A stretch of 7,729 nt of DNA from positions 1 through 7,729 of the forward strand of contig VBKQ01000262.1 in the NCBI GenBank assembly GCA_005879505.1, in the 5' to 3' direction. A program made the position numbers and the translations under genes. The DNA is from Deltaproteobacteria bacterium. GTDB lineage: Bacteria; Myxococcota; Myxococcia; Myxococcales; 40CM-4-68-19. Every line of letters starts with the position of its first letter. The stretch's first letter is position 1. The notes below the pieces were generated by a model. The model searched no databases, was not told where the DNA came from, and saw nothing but the letters and a program-made list of their open reading frames with translations. Positions 1 to 5,736 of this stretch are shown piece after piece.

Positions 1-1
1 G

Positions 2-463
2 CTCTTCCGGCCGGGGCGCGTCGAATACATCTCGTCGGCCGATCTACCGGCGGTAGCTCGCTCGCGGCCGGAGTTGCTGGAAACAGCCGTCGCCGCCCTC
101 GACGCGCCGGCGCTGCCGCACGCGTACGATCCGACCTCCGAGCTCGTGTCCTTCATCGACGACGGCGACGAGATGCACTTCCGCGTTCGTCAGAGCGGGC
201 CAGGCTACTGGGTCGTTGCGGCCACGCTCGACCGGGACTGGGTCGTGCAGGTCGACGGCGCTCCGGCACCGTTCATCGGCAGCGATCTGGTCCGCCGGGC
301 CATCTGGCTGCCCGCGGGCGAACACCGGGTCAGCCTGAAGTATGTTCCGACCTTGCCTCTGGCGCTCTTCGCGGTCTCCACCGTGCTCACCATCATCCTC
401 GTGGTCCTGGGGCTCAGGCTCCTGCCTCAGCAGTCGAGCCGCACGCCGGGCGCAGCAATCTGA
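2..463 (+). CDS. YfhO-like membrane protein, C-terminal fragment (partial)
   Basis: The reading frame is open from the left edge to the TGA at 461-463, so only the last 153 residues are visible and the start lies outside. The fragment ends as YfhO-type (DUF6044/GT-C-like) membrane proteins usually do. A beta-rich extracytoplasmic stretch has a Trp-rich strand followed by VDGAPAP (about residues 84-90) and WLPAGEHRVSLKY (about 102-114). One hydrophobic helix (about 119-141) and a short polar tail follow. In this family the 'W-x-x-x-VDG ... R-A-hydrophobic-PAG-x-H-x-V' pattern is typical. Bacillus YfhO is linked to lipoteichoic acid glycosylation, and many homologues lie in polysaccharide clusters. 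Its substrate here is unknown. The 3' end overlaps the oppositely oriented nucleotidyltransferase gene by 37 bp. The family call rests on pattern recognition of the tail only. Confidence 0.72.
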   Translation, partial: LFRPGRVEYISSADLPAVARSRPELLETAVAALDAPALPHAYDPTSELVSFIDDGDEMHFRVRQSGPGYWVVAATLDRDWVVQVDGAPAPFIGSDLVRRAIWLPAGEHRVSLKYVPTLPLALFAVSTVLTIILVVLGLRLLPQQSSRTPGAAI

Positions 464-1449
464 TCGATCACGCGCTCGCCGGCTGCGACGTGCGTGCCCG
501 GCCAGACCACGGCGCGCTCCACCTGCGCGCCCGCATCGACGCGCGCACCGGCCCCGACGACCACGCCCGCGCCGAGGATCGCCCCCGCCTCGATCCTGGC
601 GCCTGCGTGGATCAATGCGGGAGCGCGCAGTCCGGCGTCGACCTGCGCGGTCGGATGGACGTAGACGCCTGGCGCGCGCTCGTCGCAGTGCTCGAACGGA
701 TCGGAGCCAGGGCGGAAGCGCTGCAGCGGGACCCGGCCCTCGAGCACGTCCAGGTGGGCCCGCAAGAGCGAGCGCGGCGCGCCCAGGTCTCCCCAGTAGC
801 CGTTCTGCATGAATCCGTGGATCTTCGCGCCGTCGTGGATGGCGCGCACGTACGCGGTCCGGTTGATGTCGCTCTCCCCCTCCGCGGGCAAGCGCGCGAC
901 CAGCGGCGGCTCGAGGATGTGAACGCCGGTGAAATGCGCGCGGATCAGGGAGGGCTCCGGCGCCGCGCCGCGGCCGGCGATGCGGCGGACGTTCATGGCC
1001 GCGTCGACCTCGACGGCCCCGTACGTCGCGCCGCGGGGATATGGCGCGAGCACCATGGTGGCGACGGCGCCCGCCTTCCGGTGCGCCGCCAGGGCAGCGC
1101 CCAGGTCGACGTCGAAGATCATGTCGCCGTTCAAGAGGTAGAAGGTGCCGTTGCCCAGCAGCTTCTCCGCGCGCCGGACGCCGCCGCCGGTGCCGAGGAT
1201 CTGCTTCTCCTCGCGCGAGAGCTGCAGGTCGATCGCGAGCTCCCGAGCGAGCTCCCGGGCGCCCTGCTCCATCAGGGGGCCGAGATGGTGGGTGTTGACG
1301 ACGATCTCCTCGACACCGGCGTTCTTGAGCAGCGCGAAGTTGTAGCGGAGAAGGGGGAGGCCGCAGAGCGGCACGAGCGGTTTGGGGACCTTGTCGGTGA
1401 GAGGGCGCAGCCGCGTCCCGAATCCGGCGCAGAGGACCATCGCCCTCAT
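427..1449 (-). CDS. NDP-sugar pyrophosphorylase with C-terminal left-handed beta-helix (mannose-1-phosphate guanylyltransferase-like)
   Basis: This 340-aa cytoplasmic enzyme is predicted to make a nucleotide sugar from NTP and a sugar 1-phosphate. The N-terminal Rossmann-like domain shows the pyrophosphorylase signature LCAGFGTRLRPLT (residues 6-18), the conserved Lys in VPKPLVP (K23), a base-binding LGTGGG loop (85-90), the metal-binding NGD (107-109), FTGVHILEP (173-181) and YWGDLG (218-223). From about residue 260 to 337 comes a hexapeptide-repeat region with I/V-x-x-G-A steps, typical of a left-handed beta-helix. That tail argues against the shorter MurU, which has a similar TGGG loop but no helix, and for a GDP-mannose pyrophosphorylase-like enzyme. 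Substrate specificity cannot be read from the sequence. The ATG at 1449 is preceded by GAGGG eight bases upstream. The gene lies 89 bp downstream of the glycosyltransferase, on the same strand, suggesting joint polysaccharide synthesis. Confidence 0.88.
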   Translation of the reverse strand: MRAMVLCAGFGTRLRPLTDKVPKPLVPLCGLPLLRYNFALLKNAGVEEIVVNTHHLGPLMEQGARELARELAIDLQLSREEKQILGTGGGVRRAEKLLGNGTFYLLNGDMIFDVDLGAALAAHRKAGAVATMVLAPYPRGATYGAVEVDAAMNVRRIAGRGAAPEPSLIRAHFTGVHILEPPLVARLPAEGESDINRTAYVRAIHDGAKIHGFMQNGYWGDLGAPRSLLRAHLDVLEGRVPLQRFRPGSDPFEHCDERAPGVYVHPTAQVDAGLRAPALIHAGARIEAGAILGAGVVVGAGARVDAGAQVERAVVWPGTHVAAGERVIDQIAAPGVRLDC

Positions 1450-1457
1450 GACTGATG

Positions 1458-1462
1458 CCCTC
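1458..1462 (-). promoter_or_regulatory. Ribosome binding site of the nucleotidyltransferase
   Basis: GAGGG on the minus strand lies 8 bases before the ATG at 1449 and supports that start over the Met three codons further in. The 89-bp gap upstream (1450-1538) shows no convincing promoter. It contains a weak inverted repeat (GGGGC/GCCCC, 1496-1511) with only three T's after it, so read-through from the glycosyltransferase gene is possible. Confidence 0.6.
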
Positions 1463-1538
1463 GCGGCGCGGACCGCGATACGATCGGAGTCGGGTGGGGC
1501 ACGCGAGCCCCTTTAGTACATGCAGACTTTCGCGCGCG

Positions 1539-3065
1539 CTACTCCAACGCCGGCGTAGCATCCTCCGTCGAGCCGCGGAACCAGCGCAGCAGCGTCGCGA
1601 TGCGACCCTGCAGGAGCGAGACCAGCCCGACGTAGAAGAAGCCCCACTGGAAGAGGAGCAGGAAGGGGAGCGAGAAGTACACGCCTTTGTCGAGCGCGAA
1701 CCAGATGGCAGAGGTGAGATACCCTCCGAGAGCGAGCTCGAGCAGCGGCTGCGCAGTGAGAAGGGTCCGGTACTTCTTCTTCAGCCAGCTGTGGTCATTT
1801 CCCTGCATCCCCGTCTTGGGCGTGCGGGTGAACCCGGTCTCGTACCCGACCAGCGCCTCGATCACGGCCTTGCTCTGGTTCACGCACATCCCGATGCCGA
1901 AGGCCATGATGAACGGCAGGTACTTGATGCCTTTCCACCAGGGCATTCCGATCTCCCGCTGGCTGGCGATGTAGAAGAGCACCACGCTCATCGTCGCCGT
2001 CCAGAAGAACGGCAGATCGAGCAGGAGCACCTCGTACCATCCGTGCTTGAAGCGGATCACCATGCTCACCGGCATCAGCACCGTGAGCAGGATCATCAGC
2101 GGATAGGTGAAGTTCGCGGTGAGATGAAAGAACGCCTCCAGCTTCACCTCGCGCGGCAAGTCGCTGCGGAGGATGCGCGGCAGGAGCTTGCGCGCGGTCT
2201 GCACGCTGCCCTTTGCCCACCGGTGCTGCTGCGACTTGAACGCGTTCATCTCCACCGGCACTTCCGCCGGCGAAACCACTTCCGGAAGGTAGACGAAGCG
2301 CCAGCCCGCGAGCTGCGCGCGGTAGCTCAGGTCCAGATCCTCCGTCAGCGTGTCATGCTGCCAGCCCCCCGCGTCCTCGATGGTGGCGCGGCGCCAGACG
2401 CCGGCAGTCCCATTGAAATTGAAGAAGCGTCCGCTGCGGTTGCGGGCGGTGTGCTCGATGACGAAGTGGCCGTCGAGGAAGATGGCCTGCGCCTGCGTGA
2501 GGTGCGAGTACTCGCGGTTCAGGTGCTCCCAGCGGACCTGCACCATCCCCACCCGCTCGTCGGTGAAGAATTGCACGGAGCGCAAGAGGAAATCGGGGCC
2601 GGGGACGAAGTCCGCATCGAACACCGCGACCAGCTCGCCGCGCGCGATCTTCAGCCCTTCCTGCAGGGCGCCGGCCTTGTAGCCGCTGCGGTGGTCGCGG
2701 TGGATGTAGGAGATGTCCAGGCCCTGCTGGCGCAGCTGCGCGACCCTCGCGCGGGCGATGCCTTGCGTCTCGTCCGTCGAATCGTCGAGCACCTGGATTT
2801 CCAACCGGTTTCGCGGATATTGGATCCGCGCCACCGACTCGATCAGACGCTCGACGACATACATTTCATTGTACAGGGGGAGCTGGATGGTGACGCGGGG
2901 GAGGATCTCGAACTTCCCCTTCGGCGTCGGCAGGTTCCCCTTGTACTTGTAGAACAGGTACGCCATCACGTACCGGTGCGACCCGTAGACCGCGAGGATG
3001 AGCAGGACCAGGAAATACGTTGCGAGAAACAGCGCCTCCACCCGGGTCATCGGCATTGCACCCAC
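1539..3065 (-). CDS. Membrane glycosyltransferase family 2, cellulose synthase/CslA-like
   Basis: This 508-aa inner-membrane processive beta-glycosyltransferase is predicted to polymerise a polysaccharide from a nucleotide sugar on the cytoplasmic face and thread it through its own membrane helices. An N-terminal helix (about 8-28) precedes a GT-A domain with all four hallmark motifs: LDDSTD (93-98), the DAD metal site (150-152), TED (241-243, probable catalytic base D243) and QQHRW (279-283, the QxxRW acceptor motif). RSGYKAGAL (126-134) and the EDLDLSYR region resemble plant CslA/CslC and their bacterial relatives. About five further hydrophobic segments follow (about 315-337, 345-367, 379-400, 436-456, 460-484). 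There is no PilZ domain, unlike BcsA, so direct c-di-GMP control is not indicated. The GTG at 3065 is chosen because GGAG lies 5 bases upstream; ATGs at 3056 and 3050 are alternatives. The polymer could be glucan, mannan or another chain. The neighbouring pyrophosphorylase may supply the donor. Confidence 0.9.
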   Translation of the reverse strand: MGAMPMTRVEALFLATYFLVLLILAVYGSHRYVMAYLFYKYKGNLPTPKGKFEILPRVTIQLPLYNEMYVVERLIESVARIQYPRNRLEIQVLDDSTDETQGIARARVAQLRQQGLDISYIHRDHRSGYKAGALQEGLKIARGELVAVFDADFVPGPDFLLRSVQFFTDERVGMVQVRWEHLNREYSHLTQAQAIFLDGHFVIEHTARNRSGRFFNFNGTAGVWRRATIEDAGGWQHDTLTEDLDLSYRAQLAGWRFVYLPEVVSPAEVPVEMNAFKSQQHRWAKGSVQTARKLLPRILRSDLPREVKLEAFFHLTANFTYPLMILLTVLMPVSMVIRFKHGWYEVLLLDLPFFWTATMSVVLFYIASQREIGMPWWKGIKYLPFIMAFGIGMCVNQSKAVIEALVGYETGFTRTPKTGMQGNDHSWLKKKYRTLLTAQPLLELALGGYLTSAIWFALDKGVYFSLPFLLLFQWGFFYVGLVSLLQGRIATLLRWFRGSTEDATPALE

Positions 3066-3070
3066 GAAAA

Positions 3071-3074
3071 CTCC
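3071..3074 (-). promoter_or_regulatory. Ribosome binding site favouring the GTG start of the glycosyltransferase
   Basis: GGAG lies 5 bases before GTG 3065. From the in-frame ATGs at 3056 and 3050 it would be 14 and 20 bases away, too far for normal spacing. The start choice adds three or five residues and does not affect the function call. Confidence 0.5.
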
Positions 3075-3081
3075 AGCAATT

Positions 3082-3099
3082 TCCGGGGTATGGCCCGGA
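3082..3099 (-). other. Small hairpin in the 5' leader of the glycosyltransferase mRNA
   Basis: TCCGGG and CCCGGA form a 6-bp, G/C-rich stem with a 6-base loop. With the promoter at 3110-3138 the transcript should start near 3103, so the hairpin would sit at the very 5' end of a leader of about 38 bases, just upstream of the GGAG. Such 5' stems can protect mRNA from decay; that role here is inference. It could also be chance in GC-rich DNA. Confidence 0.3.
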
Positions 3100-3109
3100 G
3101 TGGCGCGGG

Positions 3110-3138
3110 ACTGTACGTGACGCCCGCTCGCTTGTCAA
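3110..3138 (-). promoter_or_regulatory. Sigma-70-type promoter for the glycosyltransferase
   Basis: On the minus strand a perfect -35 box TTGACA (3138-3133) is followed, after exactly 17 bases, by TACAGT (3115-3110), which matches four of six positions of the -10 consensus including the first T, the second A and the last T. Transcription would start near 3103 and give a short leader to the GTG at 3065. In DNA this GC-rich, a perfect TTGACA at optimal spacing in a true intergenic gap is unlikely to be chance. It implies that the glycosyltransferase, and perhaps the pyrophosphorylase after it, is transcribed separately from the ftsEX cluster. Confidence 0.65.
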
Positions 3139-3206
3139 ACGACCGGCCAGACGGCGATGCACCGCGGCACACCGCCCGCCCTTGGACAGTGTGTGCATGC
3201 GGATCG

Positions 3207-3268
3207 GGGGACACCATACGCAATTCCCGATGCCAACTGGATCGGCGCGGGTTGCGTATGGTGTCCCC
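3207..3268. repeat. 62-bp palindromic element with perfect 17-bp inverted arms (REP/MITE-like)
   Basis: GGGGACACCATACGCAA (3207-3223) is matched perfectly by its reverse complement at 3252-3268, with a 28-base spacer. The spacer can itself fold: CCGAT (3227-3231) pairs with ATCGG (3240-3244), and CC/GG pairs further inside around AACT. A GATC flanks each side (3202-3205 and 3270-3273), so the pairing can be read as 21 of 22. The right flank overlaps the stop codon of the S41 protease gene (3274-3272). There is no U-rich run after the stem in either direction, so it is not a standard intrinsic terminator. The GGGGACA...TGTCCCC ends recall REP sequences mobilised in trans by IS200-type (RAYT) transposases, an interpretation from memory. 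It may alternatively stabilise the 3' end of the ftsE-ctpA message. Confidence 0.8.
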
Positions 3269-3271
3269 AGA

Positions 3272-4582
3272 TCAGGGTTGCGCTGTGCGCACCGCGGGCT
3301 GGGGCAGGGTCCGCTTGAACACCGCCCACGTCCGCAGCGTGTCGAGCGCTACCTTGAGCTGCGGATCGTCTTGAGGATCGTCGGGGGCCGGCGGCTGCGG
3401 CGCGGGCGGCTGGAGCGACGCCGAAATGGTCGTGCTCCCCTCCTCACCCTTGAAGTGCCCGGGCAGGTTCTGCTCCCGCGGAGCGTCGTCGTCCGCCGCG
3501 CTCGCCTTCACCCAGACGTCCGGCGTGATCCCGCGCTCCTGGATGCTGCGCCCGGAGGGCGTGTAGTACCGGGCGATGGTCAGCTTGAGGCCGGAACCAT
3601 CCTCGAGCTCGATGACCGTCTGCACCGAGCCCTTGCCGAACGTCCGCGTGCCGATCACGACTGCGCGGCCTGAATCCTGAAGCGCGCCGGCGACGATCTC
3701 GCTGGCGCTGGCCGTGCCGCCGTCCACCAGCACGATCATCGGGTAGCGCGGCTCGCCGCTCTTCGGATGCGCTCTCTCCACCTCGACGTTCTTGCCGCTG
3801 CGGCCCTTGGTGGTGACGATCACGCCTCCGTCCAGGAAACGATCGGCGACCTTCACCGCCTGATCCAGCAGTCCGCCGGGATTGTGGCGCAGATCGAGGA
3901 CCAGGCCGGCGACCTGTCCGCCTGCTTCCGCCCGCAGCGAGTCGAGCGACTTGCGCAGGTATGCGTCCGTCCGATCCTGGAACGTTTTGATCTTCACGTA
4001 TGCCAGCTTGCGATCGAAGAGCTTTCCTTCCACGGAGACCAGCCGGACCACGTCGCGCACGAGCGTAAACGTGCGCGGTTCCGCCCAAGCGGCGCGCTGC
4101 GCCTTCACCGTCACCTTGGTGCCCGGCGGGCCCACCAGCGCGCGCACCGCCTCCGTCTCGCGCCAGCCGTGCACGGCGCGTCCATCGATCTCGATCAGCC
4201 GATCGCCCGGCTGGAACCCGGCGCGCGAGGCGGGAGTGTCGTCGATCGGCGCCACCACCACCACGTCGTCGCCGCGCGTCGCGAGCTCCAGGCCGACGCC
4301 GCCGTATTCGCCCTCGGTCTCCTCCTTGAGGGCGGCGTACGAGCGCGGGTCCATGAAGCTCGAGTGCGGATCCAAGGTGTGGATCATGCCGTCGATGGCT
4401 CCGTAGACCAGCTTCGCCTCGTCCACCGGTTCGACGTAGTTATTCTCGACCAGCGAGAGCACGTGACTGAATACATCGAGCTTCCGGTAGGGGCCCGCCG
4501 GATCGCGCGCGGCCTGTGCGACGCGGACCGCGACGAAGCCGCCCAACATGGCGCACGCGCAGAGCACGAGGAACCTCTTCAT
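3272..4582 (-). CDS. ctpA: Exported carboxy-terminal processing protease, S41 family with PDZ domain
   Basis: This 436-aa periplasmic serine protease should cleave proteins near their C-termini. A signal peptide covers residues 1-24 (MKRF, hydrophobic core, VAQA followed by ARD). Next come the S41 N-terminal helices (about 33-85), a PDZ domain (about 92-165, GGVGLEL and GDRLIEIDG) and the protease core. In TASASE (290-295) S292 is the nucleophile; K317 in TFGKGSVQ is the general base 25 residues later and Q321 follows after 4. This matches the Ser-25-Lys-4-Gln spacing of D1 processing protease, Prc and CtpB. YYTPSGRSIQ (339-348) is also typical. The tail has a Pro-rich linker (390-404) before a final helix. 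The start is set by a strong AAAGGAGG and a 4-bp ATGA overlap with the envC-like gene. An envC-S41 pairing is known elsewhere (for example Pseudomonas), where such proteases degrade wall hydrolases. The exact orthologue name is less sure than the family. Confidence 0.93.
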   Translation of the reverse strand: MKRFLVLCACAMLGGFVAVRVAQAARDPAGPYRKLDVFSHVLSLVENNYVEPVDEAKLVYGAIDGMIHTLDPHSSFMDPRSYAALKEETEGEYGGVGLELATRGDDVVVVAPIDDTPASRAGFQPGDRLIEIDGRAVHGWRETEAVRALVGPPGTKVTVKAQRAAWAEPRTFTLVRDVVRLVSVEGKLFDRKLAYVKIKTFQDRTDAYLRKSLDSLRAEAGGQVAGLVLDLRHNPGGLLDQAVKVADRFLDGGVIVTTKGRSGKNVEVERAHPKSGEPRYPMIVLVDGGTASASEIVAGALQDSGRAVVIGTRTFGKGSVQTVIELEDGSGLKLTIARYYTPSGRSIQERGITPDVWVKASAADDDAPREQNLPGHFKGEEGSTTISASLQPPAPQPPAPDDPQDDPQLKVALDTLRTWAVFKRTLPQPAVRTAQP

Positions 4583-5736
4583 TTCGCCGCGCCTCCTTTG
4601 GCGCCCGCCAGCAGCGGTGGGCCCCTGTGCCTGCGTGACAGCCACTGCTCCGGATCGAGCGGCTTCTGCCCGTCGCGCAACTCGAAGTACAGATAAGGGC
4701 CCTTGAGCGAGCCCGTTTCGCCGACCGTGCCCACTTCTTCGCCCGCCCGGACGCCGTCCCCCAGCGCCTTGCGCAGTTGGTCGAGGTGCGCCATCAGCGA
4801 GAACATCCCGTGCCCATGGTCGACGATGAGAAGGTTGCCGAATCCCCTGAACCAACCGGCATGCGCCACTCTTCCGTCCCACACGGCATGCACGGGTGTT
4901 CCGCTGGGCGCGCGCACGTCGATGCCGGTCTGCAGCGTCACCGTCCCGAAGCGGGGGTCGACGGCCCGGCCAAAGGGAACCTCGATGCGGCCTTTGTAGA
5001 CCGGGAAGGGCAGCCTGCCCCGGGCCCTGCGGATGGAAGATTTGAGCAGAATCTCCGGCGCCCTCAGTGCCGGGTGCGAACTGCGGATCTCCGCGAGCTT
5101 GCGCGACAGCTGCTTCTCGGCGTCCTCGAGCTCCCGCACCGCCTCCTCGTGCACCGCCTTCTCGCGCTGGATCGAGGCGAGCAGTGTGCGCTGCTGGTCG
5201 ATCTTCTCCTGCAGCGATGCCCGCCGTTCCGCCTCGGCGTTCACGCTCTGGTCCTGCTCCACGTGCGCCGCCAGCAGCTCGTCTCGCGCGGCCTTGGTCG
5301 CGTCCGCCTGCGTGCGCAGCAGCGCGATCGCTTCCAGGTCGGACTTGAGGAGGAAGTTGAAGAGCCTGCGCCGCCGGAGCAGGTCGGTGATGCTCGTCGA
5401 GCCGAGCAGGAACCGGATGTACCCCTCGCGCCCCAGCCGGTACCTGGCGATCAGGCGAGGTGCGGCGGCTTCGCTCGCGGCCGTGAGCTCAGCCTGCGTC
5501 TTTTGCGACCGTTCCTCCGCCGCCGCCAGCCGCTGGGCCGCCGACCGCAGCCGCGTCTGCGCCGCCCGCAGCGCGCGCGACTCCACCTCGATCTCCCGCT
5601 CGAGATCGGCGAGGCGCCCGAGGACGCCCGCTTCGCGGCCGGCGAGCTTCTCCGCCGCGGCCCGCTCGTCCGCGAGACGCTGCCGCACCTCGGGCAGCGA
5701 CGCGGCGGCGGCGACGGCGAGGAGCAGGGCGATCAT
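4579..5736 (-). CDS. envC: EnvC-like murein hydrolase activator, degenerate LytM (M23) domain
   Basis: This 385-aa exported protein probably couples FtsEX to cell-wall amidases at the septum. A short hydrophobic N-terminus (1-13) serves as signal peptide, then two long coiled-coil stretches (about 14-100 and 130-220, rich in Ala, Glu, Arg and Leu heptads) surround a GREGYIRFLLGSTSITDLL hairpin tip typical of EnvC-type coiled coils. The LytM domain spans about 245-366. Where active M23 enzymes have HxGxD it has QTGID (269-273), and where they have HLH before FE it has YLY (348-350). D273 and H317 remain, but three expected metal or catalytic His are gone. E. coli EnvC is similarly degenerate (SLYFE), so this should be a non-enzymatic activator. 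The ATG overlaps the ftsX stop (ATGA). There is no clear Shine-Dalgarno and no positive charge before the hydrophobic core, so expression probably depends on coupling to ftsX. Confidence 0.88.
   Translation of the reverse strand: MIALLLAVAAAASLPEVRQRLADERAAAEKLAGREAGVLGRLADLEREIEVESRALRAAQTRLRSAAQRLAAAEERSQKTQAELTAASEAAAPRLIARYRLGREGYIRFLLGSTSITDLLRRRRLFNFLLKSDLEAIALLRTQADATKAARDELLAAHVEQDQSVNAEAERRASLQEKIDQQRTLLASIQREKAVHEEAVRELEDAEKQLSRKLAEIRSSHPALRAPEILLKSSIRRARGRLPFPVYKGRIEVPFGRAVDPRFGTVTLQTGIDVRAPSGTPVHAVWDGRVAHAGWFRGFGNLLIVDHGHGMFSLMAHLDQLRKALGDGVRAGEEVGTVGETGSLKGPYLYFELRDGQKPLDPEQWLSRRHRGPPLLAGAKGGAAK
4592..4599 (-). promoter_or_regulatory. Strong ribosome binding site of the S41 protease
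   Basis: AAAGGAGG on the minus strand lies 9 bases before the ATG at 4582, inside the last codons of the envC-like gene. It decides the start over the long upstream extension of the same frame (to 4882) and is the strongest Shine-Dalgarno in the cluster. The protease may therefore be translated more than its coupled neighbours. Confidence 0.75.

Noticed and set aside
1496..1511. GGGGC/GCCCC inverted repeat between the glycosyltransferase and pyrophosphorylase genes as a terminator.
   Set aside because: The stem is only five pairs, the following T-run is three bases on the plus strand, and there is none on the minus strand where a terminator would be needed. It is easily chance in this composition.
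44..1561. A 505-codon minus-strand frame across the pyrophosphorylase gene and the YfhO-like fragment.
   Set aside because: Its product is an Arg/Ala/Pro-rich string typical of a shifted frame of GC-rich DNA, and the true enzyme frame lies within it.
3207..3268. The inverted repeat as a rho-independent terminator of the division cluster.
   Set aside because: The stem is strong, but no U-rich tract follows on either strand and the 28-base spacer is long for a classical terminator. It is kept as a repeat element.
1455..3374. A 639-codon open frame on the plus strand opposite the glycosyltransferase.
   Set aside because: It is the antisense shadow of a gene with all family motifs. Its product is an Arg/His/Glu/Leu-rich mixture with no recognisable domain, it has no ribosome binding site, and it runs through the inverted repeat and into the protease gene. 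Long antisense frames are expected in GC-rich coding DNA.
4583..4882. A 100-residue N-terminal extension of the S41 protease.
   Set aside because: The extension overlaps the LytM domain of the envC-like gene and would bury a good signal peptide. The AAAGGAGG and ATGA overlap mark 4582 as the start.
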